Shown here piece by piece: positions 35,395 to 45,954 of a DNA stretch of 64,000 nucleotides (the first letter of the stretch is position 1; every line of letters starts with the position of its first letter). This DNA is from Aplectana chamaeleonis (lineage: Eukaryota > Nematoda > Chromadorea > Rhabditida > Cosmocercidae). The position numbers and the translations under genes are program-made. The DNA is taken from assembly GCA_029168955.1 (NCBI GenBank), contig JAPDOI010000066.1, positions 399,501 to 463,500 of the forward strand. The letters are read 5' to 3'. The notes under the pieces were generated by a model. It did not search any database, was not told the DNA's origin, and saw only the letters and a program-made list of their open reading frames with translations.

Positions 35395-35636
35395 TGTCGA
35401 TCTCAACCGCTGTGAATGAATACGTGTGTGTCTTTATGATTGTTCTCTTTTCTCTCTCCCAAGTGTGCGATTTCAAGCCGTTAGTGATGAATCTCGTCGC
35501 ATTACGATACGACACAATACCGCGTGAGGATCGGCTGGATTATGCTCCAGATTTCATGTCCTCCACATTCGACTCGGCTCCATTTGCCTCTTCACGTCAG
35601 GGATCCAAAAACTCTTCGCTATTAACTACGGCTTAG
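35395..35636 (+). CDS. DRAM/Frag1-type membrane protein, last exon
   Basis: The acceptor gtattattgcag gives the phase needed by the previous exon (G plus TG makes Val). A nearer alternative acceptor at 35372 would hit a stop. The exon encodes VSISTAVNEYVCVFMIVLFS, a final helix with a charged N-E-Y turn, and LSQVCDFKPL. This closely parallels the last helix and Asp-Phe tail of DRAM proteins. A hydrophilic cytoplasmic tail with Ser-rich residues follows, ending in LLTTA and TAG. AATAAA lies 39 bp downstream (35675). Lysosomal or Golgi location and an autophagy role are family knowledge, not shown here. The C-terminal tail is longer than in human DRAM1. Confidence 0.7.
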
Positions 35637-35674
35637 CTTTTTTGTACCGTAATCAACATTCAAGCGATCTGGGC

Positions 35675-35680
35675 AATAAA
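35675..35680 (+). terminator. Poly(A) signal AATAAA
   Basis: AATAAA lies 39 bp after the stop codon of the last DRAM-like exon, within a compact 3' UTR typical of nematodes. Confidence 0.65.
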
Positions 35681-35777
35681 GATCTGATGTAGACAGAGTT
35701 CGTAGTTTTGTGCAAGGGTTAGCCAGAGTCATTCCAACAGGGTAAATGTCGGGACTATCCTAAACGGGGGAGGGGCC

Positions 35778-35951
35778 ACTCAAAATTCAAGTCAGAAATG
35801 AAATGAACCACCTTATAGAAATGAATGGAAAACCTGATATAAGATGCTTGATGCTGCTATCAATCATTGTTGTTGATGAAATTCTATAGAAATACTTCGA
35901 TTGATAGCGTTCTAGATCGGTGGTTCATTTCATTTCTGACTTGAATCTTGA
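35778..35951. mobile_element. Small TIR element (about 175 bp) downstream of the DRAM-like gene
   Basis: The ends ctcaaaattcaagtcagaaa (then tgaaatgaaccacc) and ggtggttcatttcatttctg (then acttgaatcttgag) form TIRs of about 33 bp with one mismatch. No coding capacity. Confidence 0.85.
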
Positions 35952-36345
35952 GAATAAGTTTTGTCGTTAGATAAGAGAGGGCGTTTCTACTAGCCCAATT
36001 TTTTTTGTTTTATTTGTACACTCTTCATATCAACGTAAAGTGAGAATGGCGGCCCAGGCGGGAGGCCCAGACGAGTGCGCGAAAAGCGCTGGAAGCGTTC
36101 TGGATCAGTGCGAGAGATCCCAAGATTAACCGGAAGGACGAGGGTATTAATATAACACGGGAGCTCCAACACTACATCGGACTCGGCTTCTGATTAGGGT
36201 ACTTTCTGTCACTCTGGTACCCGTTTTGCTGTTCTACTGATCACATGATTTTCTGAGGACTTTTGAACAGATATGCCACTCAGTTCTATGTTTCCGTGCC
36301 ATTCGTTTGGAAAATTTTGTCTGAATTTCTGTAGGATAGTATCTA

Positions 36346-36540
36346 CTGTCGTTCTCGGGGCCAAATTCCGGTCTGTATTTGCGGACTACGGCTATTGCAT
36401 CATGCAACACGTGATAATCGTGCTGGGACCACTTGGTCCCGGCACGATTCACCTTTCTCCCAGCACGACTATCACGTGTCGCATGATGCAACAGCCGTGG
36501 TCCGCAATTGCGGACCGGAATTTGGCTCCGAGAACGATAG
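36346..36540. mobile_element. Palindromic TA element, subfamily E (195 bp)
   Basis: The ends CTGTCGTTCTCGGGGCCAAA and cggctccgagaacgatag (approximate inverse) are flanked by TA (36344-36345, 36541-36542). The arms include attgcatcatgcaacacgtg and its inverse. It sits at the 5' edge of the mariner remnant and appears to replace or interrupt the transposase N-terminus. Related copies: 14727, 43678, 59803. Confidence 0.85.
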
Positions 36541-36542
36541 TA

Positions 36543-37372
36543 CATTTGGCCGATCAATTTCGCAAGTAAATTTGACCGTTTCAGACTCCGCCGATGGCGA
36601 ATCTGCAGAAGCGTTAGTCAATAAAGTCATCCTAACACCAGAAATCATAGCCAAAATACAGGATATGGTTTTGTAAGATCGTCGATTGACTGAGAGAGAT
36701 TTAGTAGAGGCTCTACACATCTCATTAGGCAGTGTGAGCCATACTTCAAGTGAAATTTTGGATTTTAGAAAGTTGTGTGCACAATGGGTGCCGCATTCGC
36801 TAACAATGGAACAAAAACACATTCGAATGCGACTTTCTCAGCAACATTTGGAGCGTTTCAAAAAAGATAAAGTGGATGTTGTGCGGCGATTCATCACTAT
36901 GGATGAGGATTGGGTCTATCACCATGATCCTGAATCAAAACAAGAAGCTAAAGAGTGGTGTGAACCTGGTTGTTCGGCTTCGAAACAAGTTCGTGTCCGG
37001 AAATGGGCCAAGAAGGTTATTGCATCAGTTTTTTCAGGGATGCGAAAGGAATTTTGTTTGCGGATTATTTATAAACTGGTAAAACAATTAATTCTGAATA
37101 TTATTGCAATCTTTTGGACCAGTTGAAGGAAAAAAATCGTGAAAAAAAGACCACGGTTTGCAGAAGAAAAAAACCCTTTTTAATCAGGACAATGCACCGT
37201 GTCACAAGAGCATTTTGACAATGGCTAAAATCGATGAATTAAAGTTCGAATTGTTGGAGCATCCACCGTACTCACCAGATTTGGCCTCCAGCGACCGACT
37301 TCCAATTGTTTCCAGAACTCAAAAAATTTATGCGTGGCAAGCGTTTTTCATCAAATGAAAAGGTCATAACGG
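36543..37372 (+). pseudogene. mariner transposase pseudogene (DD34D)
   Basis: The + strand reads through a mariner transposase in pieces. LTPEIIAKIQDMVL (about 36635) is followed by an in-frame TAA, then DRRLTERDLVEA. Next come FRKLCAQWVPHSLT and EQKHIRMRLSQQHLERF, then ITMDEDWVYHHDPESKQEAK, which carries the first catalytic Asp (about 36900). A frameshift near 37035 and another stop follow. After a shift to a third frame near 37150 come FNQDNAPCH (second Asp) and HPPYSPDLASSD (third Asp, DD34D spacing). One more frameshift near 37290 precedes LKKFMRGKRF-type sequence. The N-terminal HTH region is missing, and terminal repeats were not identified. An intact enzyme would cut and paste at TA; this copy is dead. 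Confidence 0.9.
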
Positions 37373-37400
37373 CTGCTCTGAGAATTTCGCATGGCTATTG

Positions 37401-37600
37401 CATAGCTATGAGACTGAAATGCAGCTTTTGTGCGATATAGCATCGCTACGGCACTGAAATGCAGCTCCTTAGCGAAATAGCACTCCTATGGTATCGAAAT
37501 GCAGCTCTTCCGCGAAATAGTATCGCTATGGCATAGAAAATCACGCGTTGCGCAAAATAAAATCGCTATGACATCGCTGTGGCATCGCTATGGTACTGCA
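37401..37600. repeat. 40-bp tandem repeat, about 4.5 copies
   Basis: Copies start at 37401, 37441, 37481 and 37521 with exact 40-bp spacing. Each reads approximately atcgctatgg, then ca.tgaaatgcagct and gcgaaatag. The array decays into atcgctatgg pieces by 37600. It begins 30 bp after the mariner homology ends. Confidence 0.85.
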
Positions 37601-37667
37601 ATCTTGATCTTGTTGAGATTTGAGTTTTTTTTTCTGGTATCAGTATCATGCTCAGAGTAAACAAATA

Positions 37668-37830
37668 GAAAGGTATAAAAAGCGCTCCATCTCACCGAAT
37701 GCTCACTCGGCATTTCGAGGCCGATCCTGGAAGGTGAATTCAAGTCACTTTGAAGGATCACTTGGAAGCCGAAGAATAATTTTTGGCAGCTGAGGGGATG
37801 GGTCCCCACGGCTAGGGGGGGGGTTGTCCC
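37668..37830 (+). promoter_or_regulatory. TATA-bearing 165-bp repeat, copy 2
   Basis: TATAAAA at 37674-37680 is followed by ctccatctcacc, then gccgatcctggaaggt, gaataatttttgg, ccccacggcta and a run of G. This is the same order of blocks as at 30126-30292. Copy 1 is followed by a TIR element; this copy is followed by the hairpin at 37893-37955. Confidence 0.5.
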
Positions 37831-37892
37831 GAACACGAAGACCGTGGTGGGAATTATGGGAATAATCCGCACGTGGCATCGAAATAGCCCAC

Positions 37893-37955
37893 AAGTGGCA
37901 TCGTAATACCCCACATGTGGCCGGCCAGGCCACATGTGGGTTATTACGATGCCAT
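37893..37955. repeat. Hairpin (about 25-bp arms)
   Basis: The segment tggcatcgtaataccccaca (then tgtggccgg) pairs with ccacatgtgggttattacga (then tgcca). It is a near-perfect inverted repeat around ccggccagg. Confidence 0.8.
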
Positions 37956-38249
37956 AGCGATGCAAATTTTCTCAGAGTGTTTATGCGTATTTTGCAGATC
38001 TTTCGGATTCTCACTCCAGGGATAGGATCCACAGATTGGAGGATCGTTGGAGCAAAAGTATTAATGTTCAGGAGATTATACTGAATAATAAAGTGTGTTT
38101 TGAATCATAAAATTGTGTTTTTCTTATCGAACGGCAAAACTTATTGAACAACGTTGTATTCAGTAGTGTAGAACCATAAAACGGATCACATAGATCTTGG
38201 AATGATTACCACTGCGATACGAGACTTGAAGACGCACGTAGGAGGGACC

Positions 38250-38417
38250 TAGACTCTGGTTCATATTGAGTGAACTCCTGTTTTCGATTATCACAGCGCG
38301 CAGCGGTGGCTTTTTCGTCGGAACCTCCTTATAACTAGTTATATTCCACCGAGGTCCACCGCTCCGCTACTGGTGATAATCGAAATCCACAGCTTTGCCA
38401 GAGTCTACATTGATTCG
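38250..38417. mobile_element. 168-bp TIR element, family H, copy 2
   Basis: The ends TAGACTCTGG and CCAGAGTCTA are perfectly inverted. The interior is the reverse complement of 30294-30461. Internal arms gattatcac and gtgataatc also pair. Confidence 0.85.
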
Positions 38418-39261
38418 ATGGTATAATCTACATATCAAGTTTAGTCTAGTGAACCGATGAAGCGCGACCATTGCGGCTCACCGTGAGGCGTTCGCAACGC
38501 CATCGTCCAGCTGAGTTTCGATTGCGCGCGACGACCTACCACAGCAACCCCGTCCTTTTACTAGACTGAATTGTACGAGCAGACTCTACGTTTGCATACA
38601 TGCGGGAACAAATTCTTCCCAACGGAAAAAAGCTGTGGTGCTGTTGCGTATTTTCACTGAGCATACTGTATCCAAACTGCCTCGGTTACAAGTTTGCCGT
38701 TAATCAATAATGAACAGTTGATAACTTTTTTTCTGGGTTATTGTTTTTCTCTTCATTTCATTTTTTTGGCTTATTCCTGCGTATATCTATGTATAGTACA
38801 GACTTCAGATGTCTTGGTATTGTGTGTCTGGGAAGAAACCATAGTTTTCGAGCATTTCGCGGGACATTTTTCTCCAGAGCTCGCCAGCGCGAGGTGGTGG
38901 CTCACATTGCAGGCGAAAGAGGTACTGGCCGCTCTATCCTAATGCACGTGTGCGTCACCTCAATGTCACTCACCTCGGCATGCAGCCATGGACCTGAGGT
39001 CTGAGAGGGAGCCACGAGCTGCGTGTGGAAAGTGGAAATAGCGCGCACATTTCAGAGGCGCGTAAGGAGGGAGCCAAGTCATGGGTCGTGCAACACCGAG
39101 ATGGTGGCGGCGCTGGAAGGAGAACACGATCCCTTGATCTTGCTGACGACGTTTGACCATCTCCGTTGAGGTTCAAGTGAAATTCTGAGTTTTAGGCTGA
39201 TCATGCGAAAATTCCACGCAGTGGCTGTGAATTGGGCATTGAAATGATAGCCTCCCCTACT
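38418..39261. other. No recognised gene
   Basis: I see no gene here. A phrase at 38693-38760 (accgagg/cctcggttaca, taatcaataatgaacagttg) is similar to the inverse of 43585-43640, so part is interspersed repeat. Short open frames are unsupported. Confidence 0.35.
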
Positions 39262-41935
39262 TGACTTACTTGACTTAATCGGTTGGCTTTCGCCTGACGC
39301 GGTCATTCCGCATCTTCACCGAGGTGTGCCGTCCTAGTAGTCAGCCGTGTCCATTTTTCACGGTCTTCAGCCACAATTTGAACACATTCCATCCAGCTGT
39401 CACTATTCCATTTCCTGCGAAACGAAACATCGCGCCTGAACTGTCTTTCGATGCCGAGTGACTTTAAATCCTCTTTAACCACATCCGTCCAGAACTTTCG
39501 CCTACGCCCAGGTGGCCGTTTCCAGACAGGATTTGGAAGCATTTTTAAAGCGTGTTGTACGAGACGATCCGGCGTTCTTCTTAGTATATGCCCGAGCAGC
39601 CGAAGTCGACTTTCCATTGCTGCTTGAGATGGCGTTAGGAGATGCTGGCACCTCCCTCGTGTCAAGCGTTGATGTACTGCGTCGATTTCCTTGTAAAGGT
39701 CTTCGTTATGGCATACACGCGGCCAGAAATATCCAAGCAAACGCCTAAAAGCTTCCTCTCCGTGCAATCCAACCTTTCCATCTGCGTTTTCGGTGCTGCC
39801 CACGTCTCCGATCCGTACATCATGATAGGGCGAATAGCGGATAGGTAGACGCGCAACTTGACTTCCTTCGCGATGGTGGTAGACCACAAACACTTGGTTA
39901 GAGAATTGAATGCAGACGTAGCTTTCGCACATCGTTGTCGAATATCCGCTGCATAACTACCATCGTTCTTCAGCAAACAGCCCAAATAACAGAAATCGTC
40001 CACCAGTTCGATACGTTGTCCGTCCACACAAACTCCAGTTGAAGGCCTCTGAGAGACCCACATCTGCTTGCATTTGTCGGGACGAAGACGAAGTCCATAG
40101 GCTGCGGCATACTTCGAAACGAGGTTCACAATCCTTTGCAGTTTTGCGTTGTTTTCAGCGAATAACACAATGTCGTCGGCGTACTCCAGGTCGACAAGGG
40201 AGTGTCCTGATGGTGTTAGGATCACATCCGCAGGAAACTGTTCTGCAACTCTACGCATGATGTCGTCAACGGCGAAGTTGAAAAGAAAAGGTCCTGCAAC
40301 GGCTCCTTGCCTTACTCCTGTTTTCACCTCGAAAGCTGACGTAAATCCGACAGGTGTACGAACTGCTGCTGTTGTTCCTTTGTTCATGTCCTCGATTAAC
40401 CGAACATACTTTTCCGGGACTCCATCTGCTCGCAGAGCATTGAGCAATCGATCACGATGAGGAGAGTCGAACGCGGCTTCAAAGTCCAAGAAAGCAAGCA
40501 GTAATGGCTTCGAAAACCGCTGCCACGATTCAATTACTCTTCTCACGACGAACACTTGGTCGATGGTCGATCTTCCAGGTCGAAAACCGGCTTGCTCATC
40601 TCTGGTCGTTCCTTCACGATGTTTGATAAGTCGCTCGAGAATGATACGTTCTAAAACCTTGTACATGACACGAAGTAGAGAGATTCCTCTGTAGTTCTTA
40701 GGATCCGTGACGGATAGCTTCTTGTGAAGAGGTACGATGATCGCATGTCTCCACGAATCGGGTATCCTTTCGCTCATCCATATGGCACGGATGGTGTTGG
40801 TCATTTCACGAATCCCAGACGGAGGAAGAGCTTTCAGCATTTCAGCAGTGATGTTGTCATCTCCACCTGCCTTTCCATTCTTCATTTTCCGGACACAATC
40901 CAAAACTTCAGACTCAGTCGGCGGTTCCTCACTGACATCGTAATGTGCTCTCTGAACATGCGGGAGCTCAGGTACTGATGGCGCTGGACGATTCAGTAGC
41001 GAACTGAAGTAATCCTTCCATATTGGCAGCGTCGCATCACCAACTGCAACTCCATTGGTAGTGTTCAAGACAGGAGAACATCTCTTCATCTTCCCGCTAT
41101 ACTGTCGCAGCAACGTGTAGGCTTTCCTCGGATTCTTCTCCTCCCAAGCCTTCTCGAACTCCTTAGCTCTACACGTCCACTCTCGTTCGCGGTCACTTTG
41201 AAGCTGCCGACGCAACTTCCTCCTCAGACGCTTCTCCTCCACGAAGTTTCCTGCAGTTCGGAGAGCACATACTCTGTTGTAGGTAGATGTTGTTTCTTCT
41301 GAGACGTAGGCGAACTTCTTCTTAGGCTGTACAACCGGGAGTGCCTCTTTCGAAGCGTCCTGGATGCATTTGACAAAAGAATCCGCGTCGCAAAGTTTCT
41401 TCTTAGTCCGTACTCCGATGTGAATAGAAACGCGTTGTCGGAAATTCCTTCTGCACTCTTCATCTCTGAGACTTGTCATGTCAATCCTCTGGAGAGGCTG
41501 AGCCCCTCGCTTCCTCTTATGAATCCTCGCAGTGAAGTTCAACAGAACAGGACGGTGATCCGAATCGAATGCGACTTCCCACACAGCTCTAGATCTTCGA
41601 ATGTCCGATACTGGAATATTCCTCGTCAGGACATAGTCAAGCTGTAGTTTCAAAGTTGTCATCTTCCGCTTCCGCTGCTCTTCTGGAGATAGCCGGGTTG
41701 GTCCCTGCCACGTAAGCTGATGGCGGCGATGATTCCTCTTGAATGTCGATGCAATAATCAGACCACTGCGTTCACAAAAGTCGACAAGGCGGTAGCCATT
41801 GTCCGATGTTTGCTCCACTGGGTAGAACCATTTACCGAGTACTTCGGATTCCTGATCAAGTCCCATCTTCGCATTTGCGTCAATCCCCACGACAACAGCA
41901 TGTTGACAAGGTATCCTCCCCTAACATGTGATAAA
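39262..41935 (-). pseudogene. RTE-type non-LTR retrotransposon, 5'-truncated and frameshifted
   Basis: On the - strand a 742-codon frame (41890 to 39662) begins inside the endonuclease domain (GIDANAKMG, SDHRPVLLNF). It continues through the reverse transcriptase: NYRGISLL, QAGFRPGRSTIDQ, FLDFEAAFDS near residue 470, TGVRQGAVAGPFLFN, and catalytic YADD near residue 570. A frameshift near 39745-39755 moves the C-terminal domain (RRLLGYFWPR, then LLGHILRRTPDRLVQHAL and PPGRRRKFW) into another frame that ends at TGA 39303. About 100 N-terminal residues of the endonuclease are missing, and a stop lies just upstream near 41925. After the stop there is a very short tail, then TCAAGTAAGTCAAGTAG, like the tail of the RTE fragment at 27690. 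It was capable of target-primed reverse transcription when intact. Confidence 0.93.
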
Positions 41936-43677
41936 TCTTGGAAAAAGTCTTTATGATGCCTACAACAACGGATTTCGCTTTAATGAGCTGACTATTGCTG
42001 CAATGATGTTGGCCGTCTTTCATAGTCAATCGCTTCTCATCAGCTGTTGATTTTTCGCGGGCGCTGTTTGTTTCCTACTATTATTTCTGTTTCTGACCCC
42101 TCAGATTGGCTACTTTTTTCATGAAAGGCTGTACGTAAAGTATCTATACTGTATGTTCGTTCCATTCCGTGAGTTTCGTTGGCGAAAAAACGAAAATAAT
42201 GTGATGTTGAATTGGACAAATTTTTATCTCCAGAGTGCTTAGCGAATTTTTCGTATGGTTTCATGGTTCACTAATTTTGCTAGCTACGAGATGTTTTTAT
42301 AGATTCTTCGCGATGAAAAGTTTGAGATCGTGTTTCAGTTAATCATATCTCTCACTGGCTCTGTTCGTTTCGATCGAAGTGGCACTGTTCTGCAACAAGT
42401 TTTCTCAGCACATAAGCTGTCGGAAATGCATATTGGATAAATCCTTCCCACTCCCAAAAAAAACCTCACCTACATTCTAGCATACCGTGAGTCACATTGT
42501 GTACAGTGTTTATGAACAAAGTCGAAGAAAAAAATTTGAACAGCAAGGAAATGAGGAAATGGCAGCAGCAGTAAAACATAGCAGCAGGATCAATGGTGAT
42601 GATCAATTTTCTTCAAAGAAGAAAAGCACAAGGGGTTAATGATTATGAGCTCCTATCAGACAAAAAACCGGGGCGATAATTTCTCGAAAGAAAAATCCAG
42701 AAGTCTGAGAGATACCTATAAACATTCAATATTTGTTTTCACTTTTTCGCCCTAGAAACAAGCAAGAACAGGCCTACACCACGGTTTTCAGAAGGTAGCT
42801 GAGTTGTCATCAAAATTGTTGGGTGTAGGTAAAATTCTCGTGATAACTTGTGAACGGTTTTTCAGCCTCTAAAAAGGGCATTTTACATTTTTCGGAAACA
42901 TGAAATATTCAGAAACATTAAGATTTGCTTCTATTTTTACCTCATTTTAGTTCGATGTTTGTTAAGCGAATAGCAGCGTGATCATGTACAAACATGGTTC
43001 CCGAAAGAGAAATCATAAGTCCTGTAAGAATAGGTATGATTCTGGAACTGGAACATCACCTGCTCAGTTCAGAAGAAGGTAAGTATAGCACGGGAGGAAC
43101 AAGGTCAAGTATCATTCTGATTAGTCCTAGGGTAATCTGCGGACTTTTCGGGAAAAAAAAAACAGAAAACATGAACTTCGCCGCAAATTCGAAAATTTGT
43201 TGCGCGCTGTCAGTGCGACCAGCATGCGTGGTTCGACTCCGTCATATGACTGATTTTCGCAAATAAAATTATCCTGTAGAGAAGGGTCGCTCCGGGTTGG
43301 CGACAATAGGTGGCATCTGGGCACGATGTACCTCAGGTCGGTTGCCATCTTTATGTGGTGGCGGCGGAGGGTTTGCTACGGGCCCAGAGGCGCAGAGCAC
43401 CCTAATCGACAGAAAAAATCCATTATTTTCACTCATTTTAAGAGAAAAAATCACTGGAAACGTTTAAAACTTAGTAAGTTTCCGCCCCAGGCACGCAAAC
43501 AATGTCAACACATCTAAAATATCCACTATGGATACAGGCAAGAATAACACCAAAAAACGAGAAACACAGGAAAAACCATAATCCAGAAATAATTACCAGC
43601 TGTTCATTGTCGATTAATGGCAAACTTGGAACCGAGCCAGTCATTGCTAGAGTATGCCTAGTGAAAATATGCAACTA
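41936..43677. other. No recognised gene
   Basis: This stretch is AT-rich and has no recognised gene, RNA or clear terminal repeats. Open frames are at most 90 codons and overlap on both strands. Confidence 0.35.
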
Positions 43678-43955
43678 CGGTGCTTCTCTGGGCCAAATTC
43701 CGGTCCGCAATTGCCTCTCAACACGCTTTACGGCCGAACGCGCTCGAGTTAGTCGGGTTTCCAGCGCAGAAGCCGACCCGATGTGGCTTTTTAAACAAAT
43801 TTCTCCAATTTTTCTTAGTTTCCAGTTTCCAAAACCCACCTAGAGTCAGCAGATCGGCGGCTGCGGCGCTGGAAGCTCTTCCGACTCGGGAGCGTGCGGC
43901 CGCAAAGCGTGTCGAGACGCAATTGCGGACCGGAATTTGGCCCAGATAAGCACAG
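43678..43955. mobile_element. Palindromic TA element, subfamily E (278 bp)
   Basis: The ends CGGTGCTTCTCTGGGCCAAA and tttggcccagataagcacag are inverted and flanked by TA (43676-43677, 43956-43957). The arms include ccggtccgcaattgc and its inverse, and acgcttta.cggccg paired with cggccgcaaagcgt. It shares the ccaaattccggtccgc block with 36346 and 59803. Confidence 0.88.
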
Positions 43956-43957
43956 TA

Positions 43958-44930
43958 CACCACCGTTTTTTTCCGTTGCCGTAGAGTGTACGTGAGAGCA
44001 GCGAATCTTTGAACACGGTTCAGCTTGAAAACATTGCAGACGCATATGTACGTGTGATTGAGGTTCAGAAATTATCCTGACTAGAGACCTTCAAAACCTC
44101 GATATAACCTTAGCGGTGAGTCATACTGCAGTAGTCCAACTCAGAATGGACCCTGTTACGCAGCTAAGAAATGCAGCAGACTCATCCCGCATTCTAACTT
44201 CAAAGAGATTGTGATTGATATCCGTTCCTCAAAGAGATTTATAATTTTACTGTCTATTTTCACAGGGTGAAATAATATCAGCGGCCCTATCATGGAGCTG
44301 AAGTTTGAAAATTCACGGGAATAATTCAAATGAGAAAGATTTTACTTTCAGACTTCCGCTACAGCAGTGGATCAAAACAAAACAATAATGCTGTTGACTA
44401 GCAAGAAACATAATTCTTATGGCACAACGTAGGTATGTAGATTGGTAGCGCGATCATGCGAATCTCGGTTCTGAGGGTCATATATCACGAAGCTTTTCAT
44501 GAAATTAGGCCGATGATTGTTCAGCTGGATCAGTCATCTGAAGTCAACACACTGGAAAGAGGTGAAACGCTAGAAAAACACCACTTCGAATCATGAAAGT
44601 GCCCATTCGACAAGCAAAATTAACGCATGACATTCACCGTTGGTCCATTGGGTTACTTCTTGCTAATGCCATGTTCAACTCACCAACCTTGAAGTCAACC
44701 ACAATCCCACTCCTAAATTTCAAATCTGTTATCATCCTAATGATCTTTTCATTTGAAATGTGAGGATAGGCATGTCCGTAGAACGCTATGGAATCGCGAG
44801 CACTTTAAAACCTTGAAAAGTTGAATGGAGTTCTGAATATCCTAACGTGATTTTCCGATAAATGTATTATTTTGCTCCTTTTTTTCCGAAATTGTATTGT
44901 CGCCGAAAGAATTTATTTGAAAAGCGAAGT
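43958..44930. other. No recognised gene
   Basis: I see nothing assignable here. There are no long open frames. Confidence 0.35.
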
Positions 44931-44934
44931 ATAA

Positions 44935-45399
44935 AGGCAGCAGACCCGCTCGAAAAAGTTGTTGAGATTATAACTTCAATTGGGTCGTATTGCCCCTAGT
45001 TGAGACCGTTGGAAGCGACAAAAACCAGTCAAAACTAATGAATCTGTGCAATGCAACTCAAAAATTTTCGACAACTCCGCCCCCAATTACAAACTCCTCC
45101 AGATTGATCGTTCCAACACGGTCATTTTGGCTGGTTTCTGATGCTTCCAACGAGGTGAGCGTTCTAGCACAGGCTGTAGGAGTCTATCGGCTTCACCATC
45201 TCAACCGTTTTTTTCGTTAATATTCGATATTTCAGCGGGAGTAAGTCGCCCACTTTTAACCCTATAACAAAAGCAACCGGTATTCCTGTTTTTGCGCGTA
45301 GTTTCTAGGGTTTGGTTTTTTCGTTAGTCTCCCATACCAGCTTCAAGCCTTCGATTTATGACATAGAATCGATACCATTTTTGCGCGTGTCTGCTGCTT
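44935..45399. mobile_element. TTAA-type element, subfamily D-like (465 bp)
   Basis: It begins AGGCAGCAGACCCGCTCG after ATAA (a degenerate target) and ends gcgcgtgtctgctgctt before TTAA (45400-45403). It resembles subfamily D termini (AGGCAGCATACCTGCTCG). The 76-codon open frame inside (44990-45220) is not recognised. Confidence 0.7.
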
Positions 45400-45403
45400 T
45401 TAA

Positions 45404-45954
45404 AGACCTTGTTCACGATAAAAAAATGTGTTCCAGTGTCCACTAGGCATGATTGTCTAGGGTTTAGAGGCGAAACAATCTTATCTTATTTCTGTTTTAT
45501 TTATGGGTAGTGGATTGGCACACTGTAACGCTGACGTCGAAAGAACGCATGAAAACGAGCCAGGAAGAGCCCGAAGTTGCCGATTTGAGCGCAAGGCAAA
45601 CCCCAAAACCCAATGCCCGCCTTCCGTCTTTAACAAAGGAGAACTCGTGATCATGAGATGAGCGATGGTTTGCGATCAATAGCATCGTTCTTCCCATCAT
45701 TCTGAACTTCTCTCTTTACACAGGTCAGCTCGCATACATCGGCTGCAAAATACGGAATTTACAAGCCTCGGACAACTCGTCCACCATGCTTCCTTAGCTC
45801 TATTTCTGAGGGACCGTAACTCCGTTCCCAGAAGGTCTTGTACGATTGCAGAGATACCATTGTATCAGCATGAGACCGTTTTCGGTCTTATGCTGATTCC
45901 AATGGTGTCTCTGGAATCGTACAGAAAAACTATTTTAATCGTGAACGCTGCCTG
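45404..45954. mobile_element. TTAA-type element, subfamily A, abutting the previous element
   Basis: It begins agaccttgttcacgataaaa directly after the shared TTAA and ends ttaatcgtgaacgctgcct, followed by GTAA. Internal text (catgagatgagcgatggttt, ggacaactcgtccaccatgc) matches the inverse of 24282-24778 and 52829-53313. Confidence 0.75.
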
